Notes under the pieces: model-generated | Told to the model about the DNA's origin: nothing | Databases searched by the model: none | The model's input: only the letters and a program-made list of their open reading frames with translations | Source of the DNA: Bradyrhizobium sp. AZCC 2176 | GTDB taxonomy: Bacteria > Pseudomonadota > Alphaproteobacteria > Rhizobiales > Xanthobacteraceae | Assembly: GCF_036924645.1 (NCBI RefSeq) | Contig: NZ_JAZHRX010000001.1 | Location: forward strand, 1,674,001-1,738,000 | Direction of reading: 5' to 3' | Length of the DNA stretch: 64,000 bases | In this document: in pieces, positions 1-8,517 of the stretch | Position numbering within the stretch: the first letter of the stretch is position 1 | Layout of the letters: every line of letters begins with the position of its first letter | Made by a program: the position numbers and the translations under genes

Positions 1-78
1 GAGACGCAGCGCCGGACGCCGAAGTTAAGTGTCGCCTTCTATCGCGACGTGGTGGCGCGGAATGCTATCGGCGTCTGA
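1..78 (+). CDS. C-terminal end of an unidentified protein (partial)
   Basis: Reading from the first base, frame 1 stays open for 25 codons and stops at TGA 76-78. The tail reads ...VAFYRDVVARNAIGV, which looks like coding sequence, but it is too short to assign a family. The stop lies 5 bases before the stop of the convergent small membrane protein gene. The gene begins outside the window. Confidence 0.35.
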   Translation, partial: ETQRRTPKLSVAFYRDVVARNAIGV

Positions 79-83
79 ATACT

Positions 84-317
84 TCAATACCGCGCGGCTT
101 GCCGCATGGACGCCGGGGTCTCGGTGATGGAGCGCTGCTTGCCGTCGATTGCCACAGTCGTGGCGGGTTCATGCGCCAGCTTGCGCGATGATTCGTGACC
201 GACGAATACACCTGCCGCGGCGAGCAGCAGCACGACATAAAGTGCGAACATGCCGCCGACCCATTTCCAATAAATCTGGCGGGCCTGTGGGGTAAGGCTT
301 TCAAGTAATCGGCGCAT
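84..317 (-). CDS. Small single-pass membrane protein, hypothetical (77 aa)
   Basis: I do not recognise a family. The start is the ATG at 317, because a strong AGGAGGT ribosome site sits just upstream on the coding strand; a longer frame reaching 392 has no such site. The protein begins MRRLLESLTPQARQIYW and has one clear hydrophobic segment at about residues 18-43 (WVGGMFALYVVLLLAAAGVF). A polar tail of about 34 residues follows, so it is probably a bitopic inner-membrane protein. It is divergent from the HTH protein at 419. Function unknown. Confidence 0.6.
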   Translation of the reverse strand: MRRLLESLTPQARQIYWKWVGGMFALYVVLLLAAAGVFVGHESSRKLAHEPATTVAIDGKQRSITETPASMRQAARY

Positions 318-418
318 GGTTACCTCCTCATCAGGAAACCTAATGGGCTGCGTATAGCCCCCACGCCCGATGCGGTGTGTGACGCACTTCACAGAAGTAG
401 ATTTGTAATGGAGAACCC

Positions 419-739
419 GTGACCGGAGCGGAACTGAAGAAACTTCGCGAACATCTCGGTGAGGCCATCGGCCAGCCGCTGTCGGTGGCCGACATGGCCA
501 AACTCTGCGGGCTGCCGCCGTCCGATGGCGCCGACACCATCCGCCGATGGGAGGTCACCGGCCCGACCGGGCCCGTGGCGGAGTTGCTGCGCATCCTGGC
601 GATGGCCAGCGACCACTATCCGATCCTTGAAATGTTCAACGTGTTCGACCGCCACGACGTCCCGGTGAAAGACCGCCCTGCCCGCCGGCAGGCCTTCCGC
701 GAACAGATGCGCGGCGACGTGCGGCGCCGCATTGGTTAA
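419..739 (+). CDS. Small helix-turn-helix DNA-binding protein (106 aa)
   Basis: The GTG start at 419 follows GGAGA at 410-414. The first about 70 residues look like an XRE/Cro-type helix-turn-helix: GAELKKLREHLG, then LSVADMAKLCGLPPSDGADTIRRWE and GPVAELLRIL, the usual pattern of helix 1, HTH helices 2-3 and helix 5. The rest is a basic, charged tail (RPARRQAFREQMRGDVRRR). It is probably a transcriptional regulator or a DNA-binding partner of an unseen system. No partner gene lies next to it, and the target is unknown. Confidence 0.7.
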   Translation: MTGAELKKLREHLGEAIGQPLSVADMAKLCGLPPSDGADTIRRWEVTGPTGPVAELLRILAMASDHYPILEMFNVFDRHDVPVKDRPARRQAFREQMRGDVRRRIG

Positions 740-854
740 GCAAAGCTTGCTGAAAGGCTTCGGGGGCTTCGAAAATTAAGCCTTTGCTTACCTTTGATTA
801 GGCCTTCATTAAGTACAAAAAACGTTTGTCCGCCAATAGGTTGGGTTAGCATTC

Positions 855-876
855 GCTGTCACCTCCAGGTGACAGC
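855..876. promoter_or_regulatory. Perfect 10-bp-arm palindrome upstream of the porin gene
   Basis: GCTGTCACCT and its exact reverse complement AGGTGACAGC are separated by only CC. The palindrome sits about 90 bases before the porin start at 963. No T-run follows, so it is more likely an operator or an mRNA 5' hairpin than a terminator. No regulator was identified. Confidence 0.45.
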
Positions 877-962
877 ATTTTAGTCAAATGCCGTCTATGT
901 GCGTGGTCATGGATGGCGCCCCGCACGAGGGTGTCGCCGAACGGTTTTCGGAGACCAGCACA

Positions 963-1688
963 ATGAAGAAGATCCTCGCAGCCCTCGTGGCGTTCGCAGC
1001 CCTCACCGCCGCCGCGCCCGCCACCGGCGCCGATCTCGGCGCGCGCCCCTACTACAACAAGGCACCTGTCTATGCGGCGCCGCTCTACAACTGGACCGGC
1101 TTCTATATCGGCGGCCATCTTGGCGGCGCCTTCAGCGGCAGCAACGACTTCAATGGCGCGGTGCTGAGCGATTCCAGCGCCCGCCTGCTCGGCGGCGTTC
1201 AGGCCGGCATCGACTGGCAGTTCGCGCCGAACTGGGTGCTCGGCACCGAGGGCCAGTATTCCTGGCTCGGCAAGAACAACCTCACCGCCACCTTCCCCGG
1301 CGGCTACGTTTACACCAACGATCAGCGCGGCCTCGGCTCGATCACCGCCCGCATCGGCTACACCTGGGGTCCGGGTCTGGTCTATGTCAAAGGCGGCTAT
1401 GCCTATTCCGACAACCGCGAAACGCTGACCCTGGTCGGCGTTCCGACCGCCTTCCTGCTCGATGGCAACCACAGCCACGGCTGGACCGTCGGCACCGGCG
1501 TCGAATACATGTTCGCCCCGAACTGGGCGGTCAAAGGCGAGTACATGTATTACGACTTCGGCAGCAGCCGCTTCGTGACCCCTGCCGCGCTGGCGCCGTT
1601 TGGAAACTTCCACACCGACGACCACACGCTGAAGCTCGGCGTCAATTATCGCTTCAACTTCGCAAGCCCGGTGGTGGCGCGCTACTGA
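963..1688 (+). CDS. Outer membrane beta-barrel protein, Omp25/Omp31 family
   Basis: A 241-residue porin-like surface protein of the alphaproteobacterial Omp25/Omp31 type. The ATG at 963 was chosen because it opens a clean signal peptide (MKKILAALVAFAALTAAAPATGA, cleavage near residue 23) and follows GGAG at 949-952. The mature part starts ADLGARPYYNKAP, then NWTGFYIGGHLGGAFSG, the typical first strand. Alternating hydrophobic strands rich in G, Y and W follow, including GRIGYTWGPGLVYVKGGYAY-like segments and a last strand LKLGVNYRFNF ending near an aromatic residue. The family is known as abundant outer membrane proteins; substrate specificity cannot be read. A strong terminator follows. Confidence 0.9.
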   Translation: MKKILAALVAFAALTAAAPATGADLGARPYYNKAPVYAAPLYNWTGFYIGGHLGGAFSGSNDFNGAVLSDSSARLLGGVQAGIDWQFAPNWVLGTEGQYSWLGKNNLTATFPGGYVYTNDQRGLGSITARIGYTWGPGLVYVKGGYAYSDNRETLTLVGVPTAFLLDGNHSHGWTVGTGVEYMFAPNWAVKGEYMYYDFGSSRFVTPAALAPFGNFHTDDHTLKLGVNYRFNFASPVVARY

Positions 1689-1711
1689 GCGATTTCAACT
1701 GCGAATCGCAG

Positions 1712-1745
1712 AAGGCCGGCTTTCACGCCGGCCTTTTTATTTTTT
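1712..1745 (+). terminator. Rho-independent terminator of the porin gene
   Basis: AAGGCCGGC, loop TTTCAC, then GCCGGCCTT, followed by TTTTTATTTTTT. This is a GC-rich stem with a long U-tract 24 bases after the porin stop. Confidence 0.9.
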
Positions 1746-1912
1746 GGGCTTTCGCTCGCGTTTTCCGGCTCGCGAAAAATCCAATGCGGCAGCGTCCTGC
1801 AACTAAAATTATGGCGAAAAAGGTTCCGGTTTTCCAAACTTGTTAACCGGGTATCGCGATACTGCCGCGCGAGGAAACATCCCAAGGTAGCGTAGACGGG
1901 GCAGCGGGGCAG

Positions 1913-4036
1913 ATGGCACGACAGAAATTGCAACACAAAGGTTTCCGCTTCGGCGTCAGAGGCAGCCTGTTTGCCGCCTTCGCCGTCATCGCCGGCATGG
2001 CGATCGTCATCTCTGCCGGCGCCGGCCTGATGCTCGGGCGGCTCGGCGGGACCATGGTCGATCTGAGCGGACGCGACATTCCCCGTCTCGCCGCCAGCCT
2101 GCAACTGTCGGCGCAGAGCGCGAGCCTCGCCAGCCAGGGGCCGGCACTGCTGGCTGCGCGCAGCGAAGAGGCGCTGAACGATCGAACCAGGAAAATGAAG
2201 GAAACCCAGGCGGTCGCGCTGCAGAAGCTCGGCGAGATCGTCGAGCTCGGTGCCGACAAGGCGGTCGTTGCAGCGCTCACCGAGAACATGAAGAACATCG
2301 ATGAGGTGATCAAGAGCCTCGGCTCGGCCGCGCGCGAGCGGCTCGAACTGGCCGCCCAGCACGAAAAGCTCTACGACGCGGTGCGCAAGGCGCAGCGGCG
2401 CTTCGTGGCCGCCGCCGGCCCTGCGGCAATCGACGCGCAGACCGAGCTCTACAGCATCTACGCTGCCCCCAACTTCTCGCAGGCCGAAGCCATCCGGGCA
2501 CACAAAACCGCCGACCAGCTCGCCGACATCGCCGCCAGCGGCAATCTCATGGCGTTCGACATGATCGCGGCGCTTTCGACCAACAGCGGCGACGTACTCG
2601 AAGCCACCGCCAGGGACTTCCGCACCGCGCAGGCGCGCGTGAAGTCGAATCTCGAAGCGCTGCCCAAGACCACGGCAATGCGCTCCGTTCAAAACACCAC
2701 CTTGAGCCTGCTGGCGCTTGCCGACGGCAAGACCGGCATCTTCAAGGTCCGCCAGCAGGAACTGGATGCGGACGATTACGGCCAGACCATTCTGGAGGAA
2801 ACCCGCAAGCTCAATGTCGGCCTCGGCATCAGCGTGCAGCAACTGGTCGACGGCGTGCAGAAGGAAACCGACGCCGCGGCTTGGCAGGCGCGACAGGAAA
2901 TCTCGTTCGGGACCATGGTCATGGCTGCCCTCGGCATCATGACGCTGGTCGGTTCAATCCTGTTCGTCTGGCTCTATGTCGGCCGCAACATCCTGCGGCG
3001 CATCAGCAACCTGCAGCGCTCGATGCAATTGCTGTCCAGCGGCGACCTCGAGACGGAGGTCTATCAGACCCACCACCAGGACGAGATCGGCGTGATGGCG
3101 GATTCGCTGCATGTGTTCCGCGAAAGCATGATCCAGAGCCGCGCGCTCTCCTCCGAGCAGGACAAGGACCGCATCGCCAAGGCCGAGCGCGCCAACCGCA
3201 TGGAAGCCCGCATCGTCGAGTTCGAGAGCACCGTTCGCGCCGCGCTCGACAGCCTGCAGACCGCCGCAGGTTCGATGCAATCGACCGCGCAAAGCATGTC
3301 GGCGACCGCCGATCAATCGAGCGCACTGGTGACCGCGGTGGCGACGGCTGCCGAGCAGACTTCGGCCAACGTGCAGACGGTGTCGTCGGGTACCGAGGAA
3401 TTGTCCTCTTCGATCGAGGAGATCGGCCGTCAGGTCATCACCTCGGCGGAAATCGCCCGCAAGGCGGTCGACGACGCCGGCGCGACCGACGCCACCATGC
3501 AGGGGCTCGCGGATAACGCCGCCCGCATCAGCGTGGTGGTCGATCTGATCCAGACCATCGCCTCGCAGACCAACCTCTTGGCGCTGAACGCCACCATCGA
3601 GGCGGCACGCGCCGGCGACGCCGGCCGCGGCTTCGCCGTGGTCGCCTCCGAGGTGAAGAGCCTCGCCAACCAGACCGCAAAGGCGACCGACGAGATCCGC
3701 CAGCAGATCGTCAGCATGCAGACGGTGACGACATCGGCCGTCAGCGCGATCCGGAACATCAGCAACACGATCAGCGAGATCAACGAGGTGACCACCGCGA
3801 TCGCGGCGGCGGTCGAGGAGCAGGGTGCGGCGACGCGCGAGATCGCGCGCAACATCCAGCACGCCGCCGGCGGCACCAGCGAAGTTTCCACCAACATCGT
3901 CGGTGTCTCCAGCGCCTCGTCGCAGGCCGGAACCGCCGCCGGCCAGGTGCTGACCGCCTCCGGCGCACTGCGCCGCGAGGCCGATGTGCTGCGCGAGGAG
4001 ATCGACGCGTTCCTGTCGAATATCCGGGCGGCGTAG
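1913..4036 (+). CDS. Methyl-accepting chemotaxis protein (707 aa)
   Basis: A transmembrane chemoreceptor that senses an unknown ligand and signals to the CheA kinase. The N-terminus has a basic stretch and TM1 at about residues 18-40. A long periplasmic, mostly helical sensor region runs to about 330. TM2 follows ([20 protein letters not shown], about 333-356), then a HAMP linker (about 357-410). The cytoplasmic coiled-coil signalling domain fills the rest, with the conserved hairpin tip [20 protein letters not shown] and then [20 protein letters not shown] at about 551-595. No CheR/CheB docking pentapeptide is visible at the C-terminus (...AFLSNIRAA). No che genes are nearby, so it probably feeds a chemotaxis cluster elsewhere. 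Confidence 0.95.
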   Translation: MARQKLQHKGFRFGVRGSLFAAFAVIAGMAIVISAGAGLMLGRLGGTMVDLSGRDIPRLAASLQLSAQSASLASQGPALLAARSEEALNDRTRKMKETQAVALQKLGEIVELGADKAVVAALTENMKNIDEVIKSLGSAARERLELAAQHEKLYDAVRKAQRRFVAAAGPAAIDAQTELYSIYAAPNFSQAEAIRAHKTADQLADIAASGNLMAFDMIAALSTNSGDVLEATARDFRTAQARVKSNLEALPKTTAMRSVQNTTLSLLALADGKTGIFKVRQQELDADDYGQTILEETRKLNVGLGISVQQLVDGVQKETDAAAWQARQEISFGTMVMAALGIMTLVGSILFVWLYVGRNILRRISNLQRSMQLLSSGDLETEVYQTHHQDEIGVMADSLHVFRESMIQSRALSSEQDKDRIAKAERANRMEARIVEFESTVRAALDSLQTAAGSMQSTAQSMSATADQSSALVTAVATAAEQTSANVQTVSSGTEELSSSIEEIGRQVITSAEIARKAVDDAGATDATMQGLADNAARISVVVDLIQTIASQTNLLALNATIEAARAGDAGRGFAVVASEVKSLANQTAKATDEIRQQIVSMQTVTTSAVSAIRNISNTISEINEVTTAIAAAVEEQGAATREIARNIQHAAGGTSEVSTNIVGVSSASSQAGTAAGQVLTASGALRREADVLREEIDAFLSNIRAA

Positions 4037-4048
4037 TCACCCCGCACT

Positions 4049-4129
4049 CGTCATTCCGGGGCTATGCGAAGCATAGAACCCGGAATCTCGAGATTCCGGG
4101 TTCGTCCTTCGGACGCCCCGGAATGACGG
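4049..4129. repeat. Palindromic intergenic repeat (CATTCCGGGG type)
   Basis: Terminal arms CGTCATTCCGGGGC and GCCCCGGAATGACG are inverted. A nested inverted pair lies inside (AACCCGGAATCTCG / AGATTCCGGGTT). The whole can fold into a long branched hairpin. A diverged relative lies at 14454-14582. Such REP/BIME-like elements are common in Bradyrhizobium intergenic regions. Confidence 0.8.
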
Positions 4130-4180
4130 CCAACACTTTTTCGGCTAGCGCGGCGCCGCCTCTACCGCTAAGCCGGTAGC

Positions 4181-5242
4181 ATGCATTCGAAAACCGACAC
4201 GGTGCAGTCCTCGGCCGAGGCACTGCGATACCCCTTCGAAAACCACCCCGGCCACGATCAGGTCGTCGAGGTGGTGCCCGGCGTGCTTTGGGTCCGCCTG
4301 AAGCTGCCGTTCCGGCTCAATCACGTGAACATCTATCTGCTCGCCGACGGCGACGGCTGGGCGATGATCGATTCCGGCTTCGGCAATGAGGAATCCATTG
4401 CGGCCTGGACCACGCTGTTCGAGGGGCCGCTTCGGCATGTGAAGATCACGCGGCTGATCGTCACCCATTCACATCCCGATCACGTCGGCCTTGCCGGCTG
4501 GATCACGGAGCGCTTCGACTGCCCGCTGCAGATGTCGCAGGTCGAATATCTGCAATCGGTCTATCACCAGAACCGCGGCACCGAGGAACGGCGCAACGCG
4601 CAGCGGCTGTTCTTTCGCCGGCACGGCATGGACGAGGGCCTGACCGACAGATTGCTCGGCCGCGGCCAGGACTATTTGAAGCGGGTATCGGTGCTGCCGC
4701 CGTCCTATCGCCGCATCTCGCATGGCGACGAGGTCGTGATCGGCACCCGCCGCTTCAAGGTGATCACCGGCGGCGGACATGCGCTCGACCAGGTGATGCT
4801 GTATTGCGCCGCCGACAAATTGTTCCTCTCCGCCGACCAGGTGCTGAGCAAGATTTCGCCCAATGTCAGCGTCTGGGCGGTCGAGCCCGACCAGAACTCG
4901 CTCGGCGAATATCTGGCCTCGCTGGCCAGCCTCACCACCACGCTGCCTTACGACGTGATGGTACTGCCCGGCCACGGCGTGCCGTTCTACGGGCTGAAGA
5001 CCCGCATCAAGCAGCTCGCCGACCATCACGAGGACCGCTGCCGCCTGATCGCGGAAGCCTGCCGGGAAGTGCCGCAGACCTCGAAGGATCTGGTGCCGGT
5101 CGTATTCCACAAGCACGTGCTGGATGAGCACCAGATGGGCTTTGCCGCCGGCGAACTGGTCGCGCATGTCAACTACATGCTGGTCGAGGGCCGCCTGACG
5201 TCCGAGGTCAGCGACGGCGTGCTGCGGTTCCGCACCACCTGA
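4181..5242 (+). CDS. MBL-fold metallohydrolase (353 aa)
   Basis: A metallo-beta-lactamase-fold hydrolase, probably a thioesterase, glyoxalase-II-like or lactonase-type enzyme. The metal-binding motif HxHxDH is at H96, H98, D100 and H101 in THSHPDHVGLAGW. A further metal-site histidine is likely in GGGHALDQ, and a third region is PGHGVPF. N-terminal strands NIYLLADGDGWAMIDSGFG are the usual first sheet. A C-terminal extension of about 90 residues carries many charged residues and may be the helical domain that shapes the substrate pocket. It stands alone between a chemoreceptor and the malonate genes, so the substrate cannot be inferred from context. Confidence 0.88.
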   Translation: MHSKTDTVQSSAEALRYPFENHPGHDQVVEVVPGVLWVRLKLPFRLNHVNIYLLADGDGWAMIDSGFGNEESIAAWTTLFEGPLRHVKITRLIVTHSHPDHVGLAGWITERFDCPLQMSQVEYLQSVYHQNRGTEERRNAQRLFFRRHGMDEGLTDRLLGRGQDYLKRVSVLPPSYRRISHGDEVVIGTRRFKVITGGGHALDQVMLYCAADKLFLSADQVLSKISPNVSVWAVEPDQNSLGEYLASLASLTTTLPYDVMVLPGHGVPFYGLKTRIKQLADHHEDRCRLIAEACREVPQTSKDLVPVVFHKHVLDEHQMGFAAGELVAHVNYMLVEGRLTSEVSDGVLRFRTT

Positions 5243-5309
5243 GCAGCCTGCGCTGCCGCCTTGCGCAAGCCGGCCTGGCGGACGCAGGCTTCCCCAAACG
5301 GACGATGCG

Positions 5310-6701
5310 TCACCGGGCATCTACAGCCGGCGATTCGCGGCGTTGCCGGGCCATGATCAGCGTGTCGACGTCCGACGACCGTACCACCGTCCCGTCATGG
5401 GCGAAGGTCTCGTGGTTGGCCTCGATCGTCCCGGGGTCGTAGAGGTAATTGACCATGATGCCGAAGGATTCCTCGATGCCGCGCGGCGCGGCATTGCCGA
5501 GCCAGTTGATGCGCTCCAGCCGCGCGCCATTGCCGAGATGGAAGCGCGCGACCGGATCGATCGGCGGCTTCGATGCGACCGGTCGCGTCAGATAGCTCGC
5601 ACAATGGCGCATCAGCCAGGGACGCAGCGCCTCGCTCCGCGACGCGTCGCGCCACCAACCGTCGGTCTTCAGTTCAGCCAATGCCGCAGCGTCGACCTCG
5701 CTCGCATCCGCCAGCGTGGCCGCCAGCCAGCGTCGAAAGCCCGGCACCGGCGACAGGGTGGAGAAACGGGTCAAATGCGGCAGCTCGGCCTTCAACTCCT
5801 CCACTACCTGCTTGATCAGGAAATTGCCGAACGAAACGCCGCGCAGGCCATCCTGGCAGTTCGAAATCGAATAGAAGATCGCAGTGTCCGCGCGCCGCGC
5901 CCGCTGCCGCGCGGCATCGTCGTCGCCGTCCTGGACCAGCAGCGGCTGCACCGCTCCGGCGAGCCCCTGCACCAGCGCGACTTCAACAAAGATCAGGGGT
6001 TCGCCCGGCAGTGCCGGATGAAAGAAGGCAAAGCAGCGCCGGTCGGGCGCCAGGCGGCGGCGCAGATCATCCCAGCCCTGAATCTCGTGCACCGCCTCAT
6101 AGGCGATCAGCTTGTCGAGCAGCGCCGCCGGCGACTGCCAGTCGATCCGCCGCAGTTCGAGAAAGCCGCGGTTGAACCAGGATGCGAACAGATGCTTGAG
6201 ATCGCCATCCAGCGACTTCAGGGCCGGCTCGTCGCGCAGATGCGCCGTCAGCTCCTTGCGCATGGCGACGAGCGCGCTGGTGCCGCCGCTTGCCATGTTC
6301 ATTCGCCGCAACAGCTCCTGCCGCGGCGGATCGGCGGCTTGCGCAAGCCGCGCTGCGTTCTCGGCCGTGGCGCCGGCAAGATAGGCTTGCGCGGCCGTCC
6401 GCAACGCGGCGGCGTCGGGCAGGAAGTTGGTGGCGAGATGGCGGTGGAAGCGGCGGCGATCGTCGGCATCGAGGCCCCGCAGGACGTCGTGCAGCTCGCG
6501 CGCGACCATCGCGCCGGAGGCTTCGCCGCGTTCGGACAGCAACGCTGCCGCGAGCCGCTTCGCCTGATCGAGCGGCGCGATCACATCGTGCGCCGATCCG
6601 GCGTCGGCGCTGCTGCGCAGGCCGAGCGAAATCCGAAGCCGCTCCAACCAGGACGACCCCGGCCGCGCGTCGCGAAGACTGCTGGTTCGGGCGTTCTTCA
6701 T
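5310..6701 (-). CDS. Malonyl-CoA decarboxylase
   Basis: Converts malonyl-CoA to acetyl-CoA and CO2. The start is the ATG at 6701 (463 aa) with an AGAAGGAT ribosome site; it lies 4 bases after the stop of the mdcA homologue, so the two form an operon. An N-terminal helical domain (to about residue 150) is followed by the GNAT-like catalytic domain. Expected catalytic residues are present: a serine in FSTLSPVPGFRRWL and a histidine in ARFHLGNGARLERINWLGN. The motif ISNCQDGLRGVSFGNFLIKQ is typical of the family. Rhizobial MatA is the same enzyme, normally paired with MatB; here the partner is a CoA-transferase-like subunit instead. Confidence 0.93.
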   Translation of the reverse strand: MKNARTSSLRDARPGSSWLERLRISLGLRSSADAGSAHDVIAPLDQAKRLAAALLSERGEASGAMVARELHDVLRGLDADDRRRFHRHLATNFLPDAAALRTAAQAYLAGATAENAARLAQAADPPRQELLRRMNMASGGTSALVAMRKELTAHLRDEPALKSLDGDLKHLFASWFNRGFLELRRIDWQSPAALLDKLIAYEAVHEIQGWDDLRRRLAPDRRCFAFFHPALPGEPLIFVEVALVQGLAGAVQPLLVQDGDDDAARQRARRADTAIFYSISNCQDGLRGVSFGNFLIKQVVEELKAELPHLTRFSTLSPVPGFRRWLAATLADASEVDAAALAELKTDGWWRDASRSEALRPWLMRHCASYLTRPVASKPPIDPVARFHLGNGARLERINWLGNAAPRGIEESFGIMVNYLYDPGTIEANHETFAHDGTVVRSSDVDTLIMARQRRESPAVDAR

Positions 6702-6705
6702 CACA

Positions 6706-8409
6706 CTATCCTTCTGCGGAATCGAGCGCCGGCGTCGCCTGGGCGTCGGCCGTTGCGGGCTTCGCGATTGCCGGCCGAAGGAATTTCGCCGGCGGCGCAT
6801 AAAGTCCGCCGGAGCAGACGACGAGATCGCCGAGCGTCTGCGCGGCGAGCAGATCGCGCGTTGCCGTCGTGGCATCGATGCCGAGATCGGACGGCCGCAT
6901 CACGATGCCGCGCCTGCGCAGCTCCTCGGTCACGCCGGCCGACCGCGCGCGTCCGAATTCGGTATCACCGGCAACGGCCCGCAGCGCTGCCGCGCGTTCC
7001 TCCACGGAGCGGCAAAGCAGGAGATTTGCGACGCCTTCCTCGGTGATCACATGCGTGACGTCATCGCCGTAGATCATCACCGGCGGCAATGCGAAGCCCG
7101 CGGCCGTCGCCAGGTCGAACGCATCCAGCCGTTCGACAAAGCTCGGCGCGCCATTGGGCTGCCGGGTCTGGACCATCTGCACGACAAGCTTGCGCCCGCG
7201 GATGGTTTCGCCGGCCTCCCTACCCGCGCGCAACCAGGCCGGACTGTCATGCCGTCGTCCGCGCGCATCGGCGCCCATATTCGGCGCGCCGCCGAAACCG
7301 GTGATCCGGTCCTTCGTCGCCGTGGAGCTGTTGCCCTCAGCGTCGATCTGCAGGGTGCCGCCGACGAAGAGGTCGCAGGCATATTGCCCGGCGACCTGGG
7401 CCAGCGCGCGGTTCGAGCGCAAATTCCCGTCATTGCCCACCGGAAACACATCGGCACGCGCCGACATGTATCGCTCCATGCCGAGCTCGGAGCCGAAGCA
7501 ATAGACGTTGTCGACGAAGCCGGCCTCGATCGCGGGGATCAGCGTCGGATGCGGATTGAGCACGAAGTGTCTTGCGACCTTCCCCTTTAATCCGCGCATC
7601 GCGGCGAAGGTCGGAAGGATCAATTCGATCGCCGCCGTGGCGTAACCGATGCCGTGATTGAGCCGCTGTACTTGGTAGGGCTCATAGACGGCGGCAATCG
7701 CCATCATCGCCATCAGGATATTCTGGTCGCGAACTTTTGCGGGATCCCGCGTGAACAGCGGCTCGATGAGGTATGGCTTTGGGCCCGGGACGACGAAGTC
7801 GACCCAATCGCCGGGAATGTCGACCCGCGGCAAGCGATCGACGATCTCATTGACCTGTGCCACCACGATCCCGCCACGGAAGGCGGTCGCCTCCGTGATG
7901 ACCGGCGTGTCCTCGGTGTTCGGACCCGTGTAGAGGTTGCCGTCGCGGTCGGCCTTGTCGGCCACGATCAACGCAACGCGCGGCGTCAGGTCGACCAGCA
8001 TCCGCGCGTAAAGTTCGAGATAGGTGTGAATCGCGCCGATCTTCAGCGAACCCGTCGCGACCAGGTCGGCGAGCTTGCGGCTTTGCGGGCCGGCGAAGGC
8101 AAAGTCGAGCCGGCCGGCGATGCCGCGCTCAAACACCGCGAGGTGATCGGGCAAGGCCAGCACCGACTGCACCATGTGCAGATCATGCAGCCGCGCAGGA
8201 TCGGCTTTGGCGAGTGCGGCAGAGAGAAAATCGGCCTGCTTCTGATTATCGCCTTCGACCGCGACACGGTCGAAGGGCTCGATGACGGCCTCAAGCAGTG
8301 CCGTGGCGCGATCGGGCGGACAGATTTTTCCGCCGCCGCAGACCGATTGAGCCCTGCGCAAACGATCGCCGCGGTTTGTCGATCTCGGGGTTGGCTGTTG
8401 TGACATCAT
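6706..8409 (-). CDS. mdcA: Malonate decarboxylase alpha subunit (malonate CoA/ACP transferase)
   Basis: A 567-residue MdcA homologue. In malonate decarboxylases this subunit moves an acetyl thioester for a malonyl thioester (acetyl-S-ACP plus malonate), and it can also use acetyl-CoA. Typical segments are visible: KKADFLSA-like KQADFLSAALAKADP, LHMVQSVLALPDHLAVFE, GAIHTYLELYARMLVDLTPR, EDTPVITEATAFRGGIVVAQ, GFGGAPNMGADARGRRH and YGDDVTHVITEEGVANLLLCR. No genes for the ACP (mdcC), carboxybiotin-independent decarboxylase (mdcD/E) or the prosthetic group enzymes (mdcB/G) are in the window. The next gene encodes malonyl-CoA decarboxylase, so a CoA-transferase role is the simplest reading. Transcribed away from the LysR gene. 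Confidence 0.9.
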   Translation of the reverse strand: MMSQQPTPRSTNRGDRLRRAQSVCGGGKICPPDRATALLEAVIEPFDRVAVEGDNQKQADFLSAALAKADPARLHDLHMVQSVLALPDHLAVFERGIAGRLDFAFAGPQSRKLADLVATGSLKIGAIHTYLELYARMLVDLTPRVALIVADKADRDGNLYTGPNTEDTPVITEATAFRGGIVVAQVNEIVDRLPRVDIPGDWVDFVVPGPKPYLIEPLFTRDPAKVRDQNILMAMMAIAAVYEPYQVQRLNHGIGYATAAIELILPTFAAMRGLKGKVARHFVLNPHPTLIPAIEAGFVDNVYCFGSELGMERYMSARADVFPVGNDGNLRSNRALAQVAGQYACDLFVGGTLQIDAEGNSSTATKDRITGFGGAPNMGADARGRRHDSPAWLRAGREAGETIRGRKLVVQMVQTRQPNGAPSFVERLDAFDLATAAGFALPPVMIYGDDVTHVITEEGVANLLLCRSVEERAAALRAVAGDTEFGRARSAGVTEELRRRGIVMRPSDLGIDATTATRDLLAAQTLGDLVVCSGGLYAPPAKFLRPAIAKPATADAQATPALDSAEG

Positions 8410-8462
8410 GAGCCCTTCCGTGGTCCGGGGTACCGACGACGAAAGTTAGGGGCGGGGCATTG

Positions 8463-8486
8463 ATTATAGAAACGATATTTTATAAT
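8463..8486. promoter_or_regulatory. Candidate LysR operator between mdcA and its divergent regulator
   Basis: ATTATA and TATAAT form an inverted repeat with a 12-base centre in a very AT-rich stretch, unlike the GC-rich surroundings. The position, between divergent mdcA and lysR genes, is where a LysR-type activator normally binds; TATAAT could also act as a -10 box. Confidence 0.5.
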
Positions 8487-8517
8487 ATAATTGATTGCTA
8501 AACCTGATCAGTTGGCC

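Noticed and set aside
5343..7046. Long plus-strand frame opposite malonyl-CoA decarboxylase and mdcA
   Set aside because: Composition typical of an antisense shadow; the minus-strand proteins are unmistakable.
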